Assembly: GCA_007125435.1 (NCBI GenBank)
Contig: SLDF01000091.1
Span: 1 to 20,493 of the forward strand
Direction of reading: 5' to 3'
Length of the DNA stretch: 20,493 nt
Source of the DNA: Saprospiraceae bacterium
GTDB lineage: Bacteria; Bacteroidota; Bacteroidia; Chitinophagales; Saprospiraceae
Shown here: one piece after another, positions 7,351 to 13,363 of the stretch
Layout: every line of letters starts with the position of its first letter
Numbering within the stretch: position 1 is the first letter of the stretch
Notes under the pieces: generated by a model
Told to the model about the DNA's origin: nothing
Seen by the model: only the letters and a program-made list of their open reading frames with translations
The model's database searches: none
Translations under genes and position numbers: made by a program

Positions 7351-8754
7351 TTAAACATGCAATGCCCTGTCTTCCGTCGCTGCCAGCGCTGCCTCCTTAA
7401 TAGCTTCTGCAAAAGTCGGATGCGCTGCTGACATCCTCGCGATATCTTCTGCTGACGCTCTGTATTCCATGAGTGAAACAGCGGATGCTATTAGATCTGC
7501 TGTTCTAGGACCACACATATGTACGCCTAATACTTCATCTGTATCCTTATGAGCTATGATTTTCACCAGTCCCTCTGTGTCTGTGCTGGCACGAGCCCTT
7601 CCAAGGGCTTTAAATGGAAACTTACCAACTTTATATGGAATGTCCTGCGCTTTCAACTGTTCTTCTGTTCTGCCCACTGCAGCGACTTCCGGCCATGTAT
7701 ACACGACGCCCGGAATAAGATTATAGTCCATATGAGGCGCCTCGCCAGCAATCCGCTCTGCTACCAATACACCTTCCTCTGATGCTTTATGGGCCAGCAT
7801 TGCACCTTTGATCACATCGCCTATGGCATACACACCTTTTGCACCAGTCTCCAGGTGTTCATTGACTTCAATCCTTCCTCTGTCATCGGTCTTGACACCT
7901 ATGTTATCAAGCCCTAGTCCTTCTGTATATGGCCTTCGACCTATGGCAATTAGACAGTAGTCAACTTTCAATTCTTGATTGTCTTCACTGTCTTTTTTAC
8001 TGTATTCTACTACAGCGTGGTTTTTGTAGCCTTTGACTTTATTAACTTTATGGCCAAGGTGGAAAGTTACGCCAAGTTTTTTCATTGCTCTTTGTAGTTC
8101 CTTTGCGCAGTCTTTATCCATACCATTAAGTATGCGGTCTTCGTATTCGATGACATCGACTTTTGTACCGAGGCGAGCATAGACACTGCCCAGCTCTAGC
8201 CCTATGACACCACCACCGATGATGACCATGGACTTGGGTACCGATTCAATATTAAGCGCTTCTGTCGAGGTGATGACTCTTTGTTTGTCATATTTGAAGA
8301 CTTCAGGCGTTATAGGCTTTGACCCTGTTGCTATGATGATATGCTTACCTTTTATTTCTTTGGTATTGCCATCGTTGTCTTTAACCGATATGGTGTTTTT
8401 GTCGACAAAGCTGCCATGCCCATGTAAGACCTCTATTTTATTTTTTTTCATCAGAAAACTGACGCCATCACAGGTCTGGGAAACGACATCGTTTTTCCGC
8501 TTTATCATTTGCTTCATGTTCACCTTAAGGTCTGAAACATCAATACCGTGAAGCTCAAATTTTTCACTGGCATTGTGATAATGCTCAGAGGAGTCCAAAA
8601 GTGCTTTTGATGGTATACATCCGACATTGAGACAGGTACCACCCAGGGTAGAATACCTTTCTACAATGGCCACTTTCATGCCCAATTGCGCCCCTCTAAT
8701 GGCTGCAACATACCCGCCCGGACCTGAGCCAATGACTATAAGATCAAATTCCAT
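7351..8754 (-). CDS. lpdA: Dihydrolipoyl dehydrogenase (E3)
   Basis: Reoxidises dihydrolipoamide in the pyruvate and 2-oxoglutarate dehydrogenase complexes and the glycine cleavage system, passing electrons through FAD to NAD+. 467 residues, typical. Seen: FAD site VIGSGPGGYVAA (residues 7-18), redox disulfide GGTCLNVGCIPSKALL (Cys41 and Cys46), NAD site VIIGGGVIGLELGS (177-190) with Glu203 ending the second strand (NAD rather than NADP), and the C-terminal catalytic pair His445/Glu450 in AHPTFAEA. All active-site residues are present. It starts only 5 bases after the ricT stop codon, so the two are almost certainly co-transcribed. No E1 or E2 genes are nearby, consistent with one E3 shared by several complexes. 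Confidence 0.96.
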   Translation of the reverse strand: MEFDLIVIGSGPGGYVAAIRGAQLGMKVAIVERYSTLGGTCLNVGCIPSKALLDSSEHYHNASEKFELHGIDVSDLKVNMKQMIKRKNDVVSQTCDGVSFLMKKNKIEVLHGHGSFVDKNTISVKDNDGNTKEIKGKHIIIATGSKPITPEVFKYDKQRVITSTEALNIESVPKSMVIIGGGVIGLELGSVYARLGTKVDVIEYEDRILNGMDKDCAKELQRAMKKLGVTFHLGHKVNKVKGYKNHAVVEYSKKDSEDNQELKVDYCLIAIGRRPYTEGLGLDNIGVKTDDRGRIEVNEHLETGAKGVYAIGDVIKGAMLAHKASEEGVLVAERIAGEAPHMDYNLIPGVVYTWPEVAAVGRTEEQLKAQDIPYKVGKFPFKALGRARASTDTEGLVKIIAHKDTDEVLGVHMCGPRTADLIASAVSLMEYRASAEDIARMSAAHPTFAEAIKEAALAATEDRALHV

Positions 8755-8759
8755 ATTGT

Positions 8760-9938
8760 TTACGATTTATCGTTTTTATTTGGATTGTGCTTTTTGTAGC
8801 TTTTTCGCTTTTTTCTTTTATTTCTCTTCTTTTTTCTTCTCTTTTCAGGTGGAAGATCTATCACACCGGTGACATCTTCGTATCCCATGTCCTCCTCTTC
8901 TTCCTGGTTGACAAATTTAAATTGAAGTGCCATAGGATCTTCCGGCTTTTTTCCGCTTTTGTTTGCTGAGATGACATCTTCAACAGCCTTCTTGTCCAAT
9001 GGAAGAACAATACCTCTACCATTAGCTGGCTCGTAGTTATAATACATAAGCCCCTTGAAAATATCTGTCTTGACGTGTCGGGCTATACCGTCTTTGAACT
9101 TTAAAACAATGTTTTCACTAGGAAATTGTTTCAATGCATCAATATAGGTATCCAATTCATAATTCAGACAGCATTTTAATCGACCACACTGCCCGGATAG
9201 TTTTGCCTGATTAATAGCCAGATTTTGATATCTGGCTGCTGTAGTGGCTACTGACTTGAAGTCCGTCAGCCAGGTAGAGCAACACAGCTCACGACCACAT
9301 GAGCCAATTCCCCCTATCCTTGCAGACTCTTGTCTGGAGCCTATCTGACGCATTTCTATCTTGACGCGAAACTCTTTGGCATAATGTCTGATCAACTCCC
9401 TAAAGTCAACTCGGCCATCTGCTGTGAAGTAAAAAGTCGCCTTGCGCAGATCACATTGATACTCTACATCTCCGACCTTCATATCAAGGCCCAGACTTCT
9501 CGATATGGCACGAGCCCTGACTAAGGCTTGCTTCTCCAGTTTGCGGGCCTCTTGCATACGCTCCAGATCCCGATCATTAGCTTTTCTGATGACCTCTGCA
9601 TGAATGGACTCTGGTTTTACTTTTTTCTTAAGCATTTGTAACCTGACCAACTCGCCGGACAGGTCTATTTTTCCAATATCACTGCCACTGCCTGTATCTA
9701 CGAGTACCCAGTCACCAGTCACCGCATACAAGTCCGGCTCTAGTTTGTAAAACTCTTTTCTTGCGCCGTTCTTAAAGCTTACCTCTACATATTTAAATGC
9801 TTCTACATCTCTTATACCACTCTCACTTAGCCAGTCATATGAATTAAGTCGGTTGCAACCACCGGTAGAACACCCACCTGAACAGCCCCCTCCACAGCCG
9901 GCTACACTACCTCCACTACTACATCCTGAACATGCCAT
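8760..9938 (-). CDS. ricT: RicT/YaaT-like PSP1 domain protein with Cys-rich head and Lys-rich tail
   Basis: 392 residues. The PSP1 core (about 45-290) carries the paired cysteine motifs GSCGRELCC (Cys214, 219, 220) and GQCGRLKCC (Cys251, 256, 257), diagnostic for the family. In Bacillus subtilis, RicT (YaaT) with RicA and RicF forms an iron-sulfur complex affecting RNase Y-dependent mRNA processing; that partner set is not known to me in Bacteroidota and is not in this window. Two extra regions stand out: a Gly/Ser/Cys-rich head with six cysteines (3, 6, 15, 19, 23, 28) and a C-terminal tail after about residue 355 packed with Lys and Arg (EKRRKKKRNKRKKRKSYKK), which could bind nucleic acid. 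It follows holB by 99 bases, as yaaT follows holB in Bacillus. Confidence 0.9.
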   Translation of the reverse strand: MACSGCSSGGSVAGCGGGCSGGCSTGGCNRLNSYDWLSESGIRDVEAFKYVEVSFKNGARKEFYKLEPDLYAVTGDWVLVDTGSGSDIGKIDLSGELVRLQMLKKKVKPESIHAEVIRKANDRDLERMQEARKLEKQALVRARAISRSLGLDMKVGDVEYQCDLRKATFYFTADGRVDFRELIRHYAKEFRVKIEMRQIGSRQESARIGGIGSCGRELCCSTWLTDFKSVATTAARYQNLAINQAKLSGQCGRLKCCLNYELDTYIDALKQFPSENIVLKFKDGIARHVKTDIFKGLMYYNYEPANGRGIVLPLDKKAVEDVISANKSGKKPEDPMALQFKFVNQEEEEDMGYEDVTGVIDLPPEKRRKKKRNKRKKRKSYKKHNPNKNDKS

Positions 9939-10037
9939 TTTCTCTATATTATTTGAAGCCTCATCTACTCTTTATTAAAAATAAAATGAAGGCTGTGTTA
10001 TTAAAATGTTTCTATACCCTGCATCAATCCTCTCTTC

Positions 10038-11156
10038 TTACGCCTCACTTCTCAGCCAATGATGCATTTTCAGGCTACTACTCATCATGATCAATTTTGC
10101 GTTAGCATACCTTTCGAGAAACACAAAGTTATCATTAAATAAATGATGTGCCTTCTCTATGGTGTCCGGCCTCATGATTTTGACAAGGCTTTTCATCGAC
10201 TTTTTTTCCTCTTCGCTCACGCGCCACCTATCTGTAGGCAAAAAATGTGCCTTTAGACATTGCTGTAAAAAGTGCAAGCCATAAGATAAAAAGTGCTTTT
10301 TACTCTCATAGCTCATATTGTGAAAGTCATCAGCCCACTTTGTCAGATCTTCCGGGTTGGCTTTGTAGCACATCCTCAGCCAATCCAAAAAACCAGAACT
10401 GTCTTTCTCCTCTGCGCTATTTACTTTCTGGAGGGCGACATTAAACCTCCCTTCTGATAGCCAGGCAGCTTCTTTGGCAGCTTCTCTGCTACAGCCCGTT
10501 TGCTGCATTACCGCTTCCGATATGACATCATCCGACAACAAAAATGTATCTACTGACTGACATCTCGACAATATAGTCGGTAATATAGCCTCTTTTTTCT
10601 CAGTTACCAAAAGTAAGTGGGTGTTGTCCTCGGGCTCTTCTATCAGTTTGAGCAGGATATTGCCCTCAGTGCCAAGATACTCCGGGAGCCATATGATCAT
10701 GACCTTGCTTCGGCCTTCGTGCCGTTTGAGCGACAGTGTCTGCTTGATGCTTCTGATATCGGCAGCATTGATATTGGCATGCTTATTTTCTATGCCTATT
10801 TTGTAAGCCCAGTCCTCAAAGGACATATAGGGCTTCTCCAGAAGCTGCTCCTTGAAATCTTTCATGAAGTGCGTGATGCTTTTGCGCTCCTGACCAAGCA
10901 CGGCTACAGGAAACACAAAGTTCACATCCGGATGATTGTATTTGAAACTCTTGATGCACGATGGGCAGACCCCACATGCTTCTTCATTGACAGGGGACTC
11001 ACATTGCAATGTCGACGCCAAAGCCAGCGCCAATGGAAGTTGACCGGTACCCTCAGGACCGGAAAACAGAAGCGCATGTGGCACACGCCCCTGTCTAATT
11101 ATACTTTTTAAATATGTCTTGGCAGAATCCTGCCCTACGATATTATTCCATTTCAT
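10038..11156 (-). CDS. holB: DNA polymerase III delta-prime subunit
   Basis: Clamp-loader subunit that helps load the sliding clamp during replication. 372 residues. Seen: N-terminal MKWNNIVGQDSAKTYL, HALLFSGPEGTG (28-38), a zinc module (Cys52, Cys61, Cys64, Cys67; GVCPSC), LLKLIEEPEDNTHLLL and the sensor motif ILSRCQ. In the Walker A position the lysine is replaced by Gln39 (GPEGTGQL), as expected for delta-prime, which does not hydrolyse ATP; this separates it from DnaX. The intact zinc module and SRC motif suggest a functional subunit. It lies 31 bases after the glutathione peroxidase gene and before ricT. Confidence 0.93.
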   Translation of the reverse strand: MKWNNIVGQDSAKTYLKSIIRQGRVPHALLFSGPEGTGQLPLALALASTLQCESPVNEEACGVCPSCIKSFKYNHPDVNFVFPVAVLGQERKSITHFMKDFKEQLLEKPYMSFEDWAYKIGIENKHANINAADIRSIKQTLSLKRHEGRSKVMIIWLPEYLGTEGNILLKLIEEPEDNTHLLLVTEKKEAILPTILSRCQSVDTFLLSDDVISEAVMQQTGCSREAAKEAAWLSEGRFNVALQKVNSAEEKDSSGFLDWLRMCYKANPEDLTKWADDFHNMSYESKKHFLSYGLHFLQQCLKAHFLPTDRWRVSEEEKKSMKSLVKIMRPDTIEKAHHLFNDNFVFLERYANAKLIMMSSSLKMHHWLRSEA

Positions 11157-11187
11157 AAGACGATGTCGACTTATGAACAGACTATAA

Positions 11188-11715
11188 TTATGATTTTACC
11201 CATGAGACGATCTCGTCGTCTAGTGGAGACACTCTTGAGGATAATCCCTTCACCAGACGCCCCTCTTCATCTATCAAAAACTTATAAAAGTTCCATTTTA
11301 CTTTGGTGTCCATGACGCCGTTCTTCTCTTTCTGAGTCAACCACTGAAAAATAGGATGAGCATCTTTACCCTTGATACTGACCTTGTCAGCCATCAAAAA
11401 AGTGACACCATAGTTCTCCTGGCAAAATGCTGCGATCTCTTCATTGCTCCCCGGCTCTTGACTACCAAAGTCGTTGCAAGGAAAGCCGATTATCACAAGA
11501 TTATCACCGTGAAGCTCATGTAGCTCCTGCAGCTCTTTATACTGACGTGTGAAGCCACACTTTGAAGCCACATTGACTATCAATATCTTCTTCCCCTCAA
11601 ACGCCGAGAAAGCAATCTTCTCCCCTGTTAACCCCTCTACTTCAAACTGATGTATAGTCTGTTCCATAAAACTAATAGTCACAAAAATACTCAAAAAAAG
11701 TGCTATAATTTTCAT
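11188..11715 (-). CDS. Glutathione peroxidase family thiol peroxidase, exported
   Basis: Reduces hydroperoxides. 175 residues: a hydrophobic leader (residues 1-16, followed by MEQT) suggests export to the periplasm or membrane anchoring, then the peroxidase domain. Seen: NVASKCGFTRQY with peroxidatic Cys53, the FPCNDFGSQEPGS block with Cys80 and Gln86, and WNFYKFL with Trp141 and Asn142, completing the Cys-Gln-Trp-Asn tetrad. It has cysteine, not selenocysteine, as usual for bacterial members, which generally use thioredoxin rather than glutathione. First gene of the minus-strand series GPx-holB-ricT-lpdA-acyl-CoA dehydrogenase. Confidence 0.93.
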   Translation of the reverse strand: MKIIALFLSIFVTISFMEQTIHQFEVEGLTGEKIAFSAFEGKKILIVNVASKCGFTRQYKELQELHELHGDNLVIIGFPCNDFGSQEPGSNEEIAAFCQENYGVTFLMADKVSIKGKDAHPIFQWLTQKEKNGVMDTKVKWNFYKFLIDEEGRLVKGLSSRVSPLDDEIVSWVKS

Positions 11716-11850
11716 ATGTCTTGTTTTTTATTTTGCTTACCCATTTTAGACAATTATTGATCTCCCTTTGTTTAGCACATTTGCATTTTATCCGAATGGG
11801 TTACCTCTGTTTATAAGCCATTTATCTGGTGGGTTTGGTTTTTGGGCGTC

Positions 11851-11951
11851 ACCCTCATCACGCAGGTAGTGTAGGCGTTTGTGATGGGCGTAAGTGATAG
11901 AGCAAAGCTATCCAGCTCTATATGAAAATAGCGGTACAGCGTGATGAGGGT
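11851..11951. repeat. 101-bp hairpin inserted in the left repeat copy
   Basis: ACCCTCATCACGC (11851-11863) and GCGTGATGAGGGT (11939-11951) form a perfect 13-bp inverted repeat. An inner pair, TAGAGC (11898-11903) and GCTCTA (11915-11920), can fold inside. Aligned with the right copy (12224-12258), most of this stretch is additional: the right copy has about 20 bases where the left has about 90. It could be an inserted small mobile element or a structured RNA; it has no coding capacity I would trust. Confidence 0.6.
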
Positions 11952-12097
11952 CGTTATGTTGCAGGGCTCGCTGTTCGCTCGGCCTCGATTCCGCTGCGCT
12001 CCATCGAGTCTGGCTGCGCCACCCTTCCACAGCACTGACGCGATCGAGACAGACCTTGAGGGATCAGCGTAAGTTTAGATTTAACCAACCACTAAGA

Positions 12098-12113
12098 TGC
12101 CCTTATGAGGGCA
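12098..12113. other. Short perfect hairpin between the repeat copies
   Basis: TGCCCT, loop TATG, AGGGCA: a 6-bp stem with a 4-base loop, between the two inverted repeat elements. No T-tract follows, so not a standard terminator. Confidence 0.35.
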
Positions 12114-12269
12114 CAATTCAATCTATTTTGTTTGACACACATATTGCATCAGCGATGCGGAGTGGGTCACGAGCGTATGCGAGTGAGTCCGCAGGACCGA
12201 GCGAACAGCGAGCTCCGTAGCGTAGCGACCCGACGACGACAGGAGGAGGGTGATGCCCAAATCGACAAA

Positions 12270-12392
12270 ATGAAAAAGGCCAAATCAAGAACAGGTAAGT
12301 CTAGCGGTAAAACATTTATAAATGGGTTGATGTTACCCTCTGCAAAAAGACGACTTGCTGAAGCGTCAGTATCATACATCATTCATCTCTGA
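12270..12392 (+). CDS. Doubtful 40-residue basic ORF after the repeat
   Basis: An ATG at 12270 opens a 40-codon frame, beginning MKKAKSRTGKSSGK and ending SYIIHL, just outside the right repeat element and 88 bases before the PTPS gene. It is basic and has no motif I recognise. It may be chance or a gene remnant; the longer frame extending into the repeat (from 12105) is not credible as a gene. Confidence 0.15.
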   Translation: MKKAKSRTGKSSGKTFINGLMLPSAKRRLAEASVSYIIHL

Positions 12393-12480
12393 AGATAGCT
12401 TTAGTGGCCTGGAGACGTTAATGGTCTTCATATTATCCGCTAAGTGATCAAATAGAGGCAGATAAATAAAAACTATAAAA

Positions 12481-12888
12481 ATGAAAGTTGCTGTCATAAG
12501 AAAAGCCCACTTCAACGCGGCACACCGCCTGCACAATCCAAAGTGGTCCGACGAGAAAAACGATAAAATATTTGGCCTGTGTAATAATTACAATTATCAC
12601 GGACACAACTACGAACTGGAAGTCAAGGTGTCCGGAGAAATCGACCCGGATACTGGCATGGTCATAGACCTCAAAGACCTGAGTGACTTGATCAAAGCAG
12701 AAATAGAAGATCGCTTTGACCACAAAAACCTCAACCTGGATACCGAAGAGTTTGCCAATCTCAACCCTACCGCCGAAAATATTTGTGTGGTCATCTACAA
12801 CATCCTGAAAGGAAAGCTAGGTGAAAAGTACGACCTTCACGTCAGGCTCTATGAAACACCGCGAAACTTTGTAGAGTTTCCGGCTTGA
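12481..12888 (+). CDS. 6-pyruvoyltetrahydropterin synthase / QueD family protein
   Basis: 135 residues, a T-fold enzyme acting on 7,8-dihydroneopterin triphosphate. Zinc ligands are visible: His15 in FNAAHRLHN and His40/His42 in YHGHNYELEV. The nucleophilic cysteine is Cys34 (CNNYNYHGH), and DHKNLN (catalytic His region), PTAENI and ETPRNFVEF complete the family pattern. The spacing is C-x5-HGH, the arrangement of 6-pyruvoyltetrahydropterin synthases (PTPS-II), whereas classical QueD of queuosine synthesis has C-x3-HGH. The substrate outcome (tetrahydropterin or 6-carboxytetrahydropterin) cannot be settled here; many such genes are annotated queD. No other queuosine or pterin gene adjoins it. 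Transcription should stop at the strong hairpin at 12913-12947. Confidence 0.9.
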   Translation: MKVAVIRKAHFNAAHRLHNPKWSDEKNDKIFGLCNNYNYHGHNYELEVKVSGEIDPDTGMVIDLKDLSDLIKAEIEDRFDHKNLNLDTEEFANLNPTAENICVVIYNILKGKLGEKYDLHVRLYETPRNFVEFPA

Positions 12889-12912
12889 TGATAGGCGAGA
12901 TAGGGAATAGAT

Positions 12913-12947
12913 AAAAAAAACCTCTTCGAGATGAAGAGGTTTTTTTT
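12913..12947. terminator. Bidirectional terminator shared by the PTPS gene and tRNA-Gln
   Basis: Eight A, CCTCTTC (12921-12927), loop GAGAT, GAAGAGG (12933-12939), eight T: a perfect 15-bp stem with a T-tract on either strand. It sits 25 bases after the PTPS stop codon and just after the tRNA-Gln 3' end on the other strand, so it can end both convergent transcripts. Confidence 0.92.
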
Positions 12948-12948
12948 G

Positions 12949-13019
12949 TTGACCCACAAGGATTCGAACCTTGACAGGCAGAACCAAAATCTGCAGTGCT
13001 ACCGTTACACCATGGGTCA
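12949..13019 (-). tRNA. tRNA-Gln (anticodon TTG)
   Basis: Reading leftward from 13019: a 7-bp acceptor stem (TGACCCA with TGGGTCA), D arm GTGT/GCAC, anticodon stem GCAGA/TCTGC around loop TTTTGGT with anticodon TTG (12987-12985), a 4-base variable region and a T arm CAAGG, TTCGAAT, CCTTG. 71 bases including discriminator A; CCA is not encoded, so it must be added by the CCA enzyme. All four arms pair properly. Confidence 0.96.
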
Positions 13020-13037
13020 ATGCCATTTAAAGCGGTG

Positions 13038-13045
13038 CAAATTTA
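13038..13045 (-). promoter_or_regulatory. Predicted -7 element for tRNA-Gln
   Basis: TAAATTTG on the minus strand is an exact match to the Bacteroidota TAnnTTTG consensus, 18 bases before the tRNA 5' end, so transcription would begin about 10 bases before the mature tRNA. A -33 TTTG at the right distance is not seen. Confidence 0.55.
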
Positions 13046-13308
13046 CAACATTTTTTATTTCAGGTAGAATTTATCCGCGTTTTTTTAGTGCAAAAAGCGA
13101 TTCAGCGATATTATGCGGGTTTCGTCTTTATATCTGCTCTTTATCTTTGGCAGCACTGCCCTTTTTCAAAACATTTGGTTGCAAATGTCATATTGGTCGA
13201 ATCATTAGTGTTGACGCGGGAATAAATGTGTAAGGTCAGAAGTGATACAATTACTCTCCCCTACGGAAAAAAAAGAAAAAACTGCTATAAAATCAGTTTT
13301 ATTAGTGA

Positions 13309-13316
13309 TACATTTG
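13309..13316 (+). promoter_or_regulatory. Predicted -7 element for the atp operon
   Basis: TACATTTG matches the TAnnTTTG consensus exactly. It would give a leader of about 40 bases before the chosen atpB start at 13364. No clear -33 element is seen, so confidence is moderate. Confidence 0.45.
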
Positions 13317-13363
13317 CAGCGTTTTTTAAAAGGGCTTATGAGCTTGTAAATCAAGGAACACAG

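Larger units (their letters stand above)
11844..12258. repeat. Pair of GC-rich intergenic repeat elements in inverted orientation
   Basis: The outer ends are GGGCGTCACCCTC (11844-11856) and GAGGGTGATGCCC (12246-12258), an inverted pair with one mismatch. Inside, CTCGCTGTTCGCTCGG (11967-11982) is the exact reverse complement of CCGAGCGAACAGCGAG (12197-12212). Read from the core outwards both halves continue with an ACGACCC/GCGACCC segment and end at the GAGGGTGA(C/T)GCCC end, so they are two copies of one element. Each half can be read through as protein and both give the peptide RANSE, a sign of shared sequence rather than of genes. Small internal hairpins are present (11984-12008, 12146-12158). 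Such GC-rich elements with GCTCGC/GCGAGC motifs occur between genes in some Bacteroidota; the family name is unknown to me. Confidence 0.7.
13020..13363. other. Spacer between tRNA-Gln and atpB
   Basis: A divergent regulatory region without a convincing gene. It holds promoter-like motifs for the tRNA (13038-13045, minus) and atpB (13309-13316, plus), a further -7-like TATCTTTG at 13142-13149 (plus), and a hairpin at 13171-13188 (ACATTTG, loop GTTG, CAAATGT). The in-frame ATG at 13226 would extend atpB with an unlikely sequence and lies upstream of the best promoter motif. Confidence 0.45.

Noticed and set aside
10621..11111. Long plus-strand frames opposite holB
   Set aside because: They lie fully within the well-supported holB gene on the other strand and show no recognisable domain.
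11811..12035. 74-residue minus-strand ORF in the repeat region
   Set aside because: It reads through the left repeat element and its inserted hairpin; composition follows the repeat, and it shares RANSE with the reading of the other copy.
11844..12258. Insertion sequence with terminal inverted repeats
   Set aside because: There is no transposase reading frame, and the ends are explained as two inverted copies of a small intergenic element; no target-site duplication was evident by eye.
12105..12392. 95-residue plus-strand ORF
   Set aside because: Its first half is the right repeat element translated; Arg/Ser/Glu-rich composition reflects GCGAGC-type repeats, not a gene. Only the last 40 codons are listed, at very low confidence.
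13226..13363. Longer AtpB with 46 extra N-terminal residues
   Set aside because: The signal peptide begins at 13364 and the best promoter motif (13309-13316) lies inside the extension.
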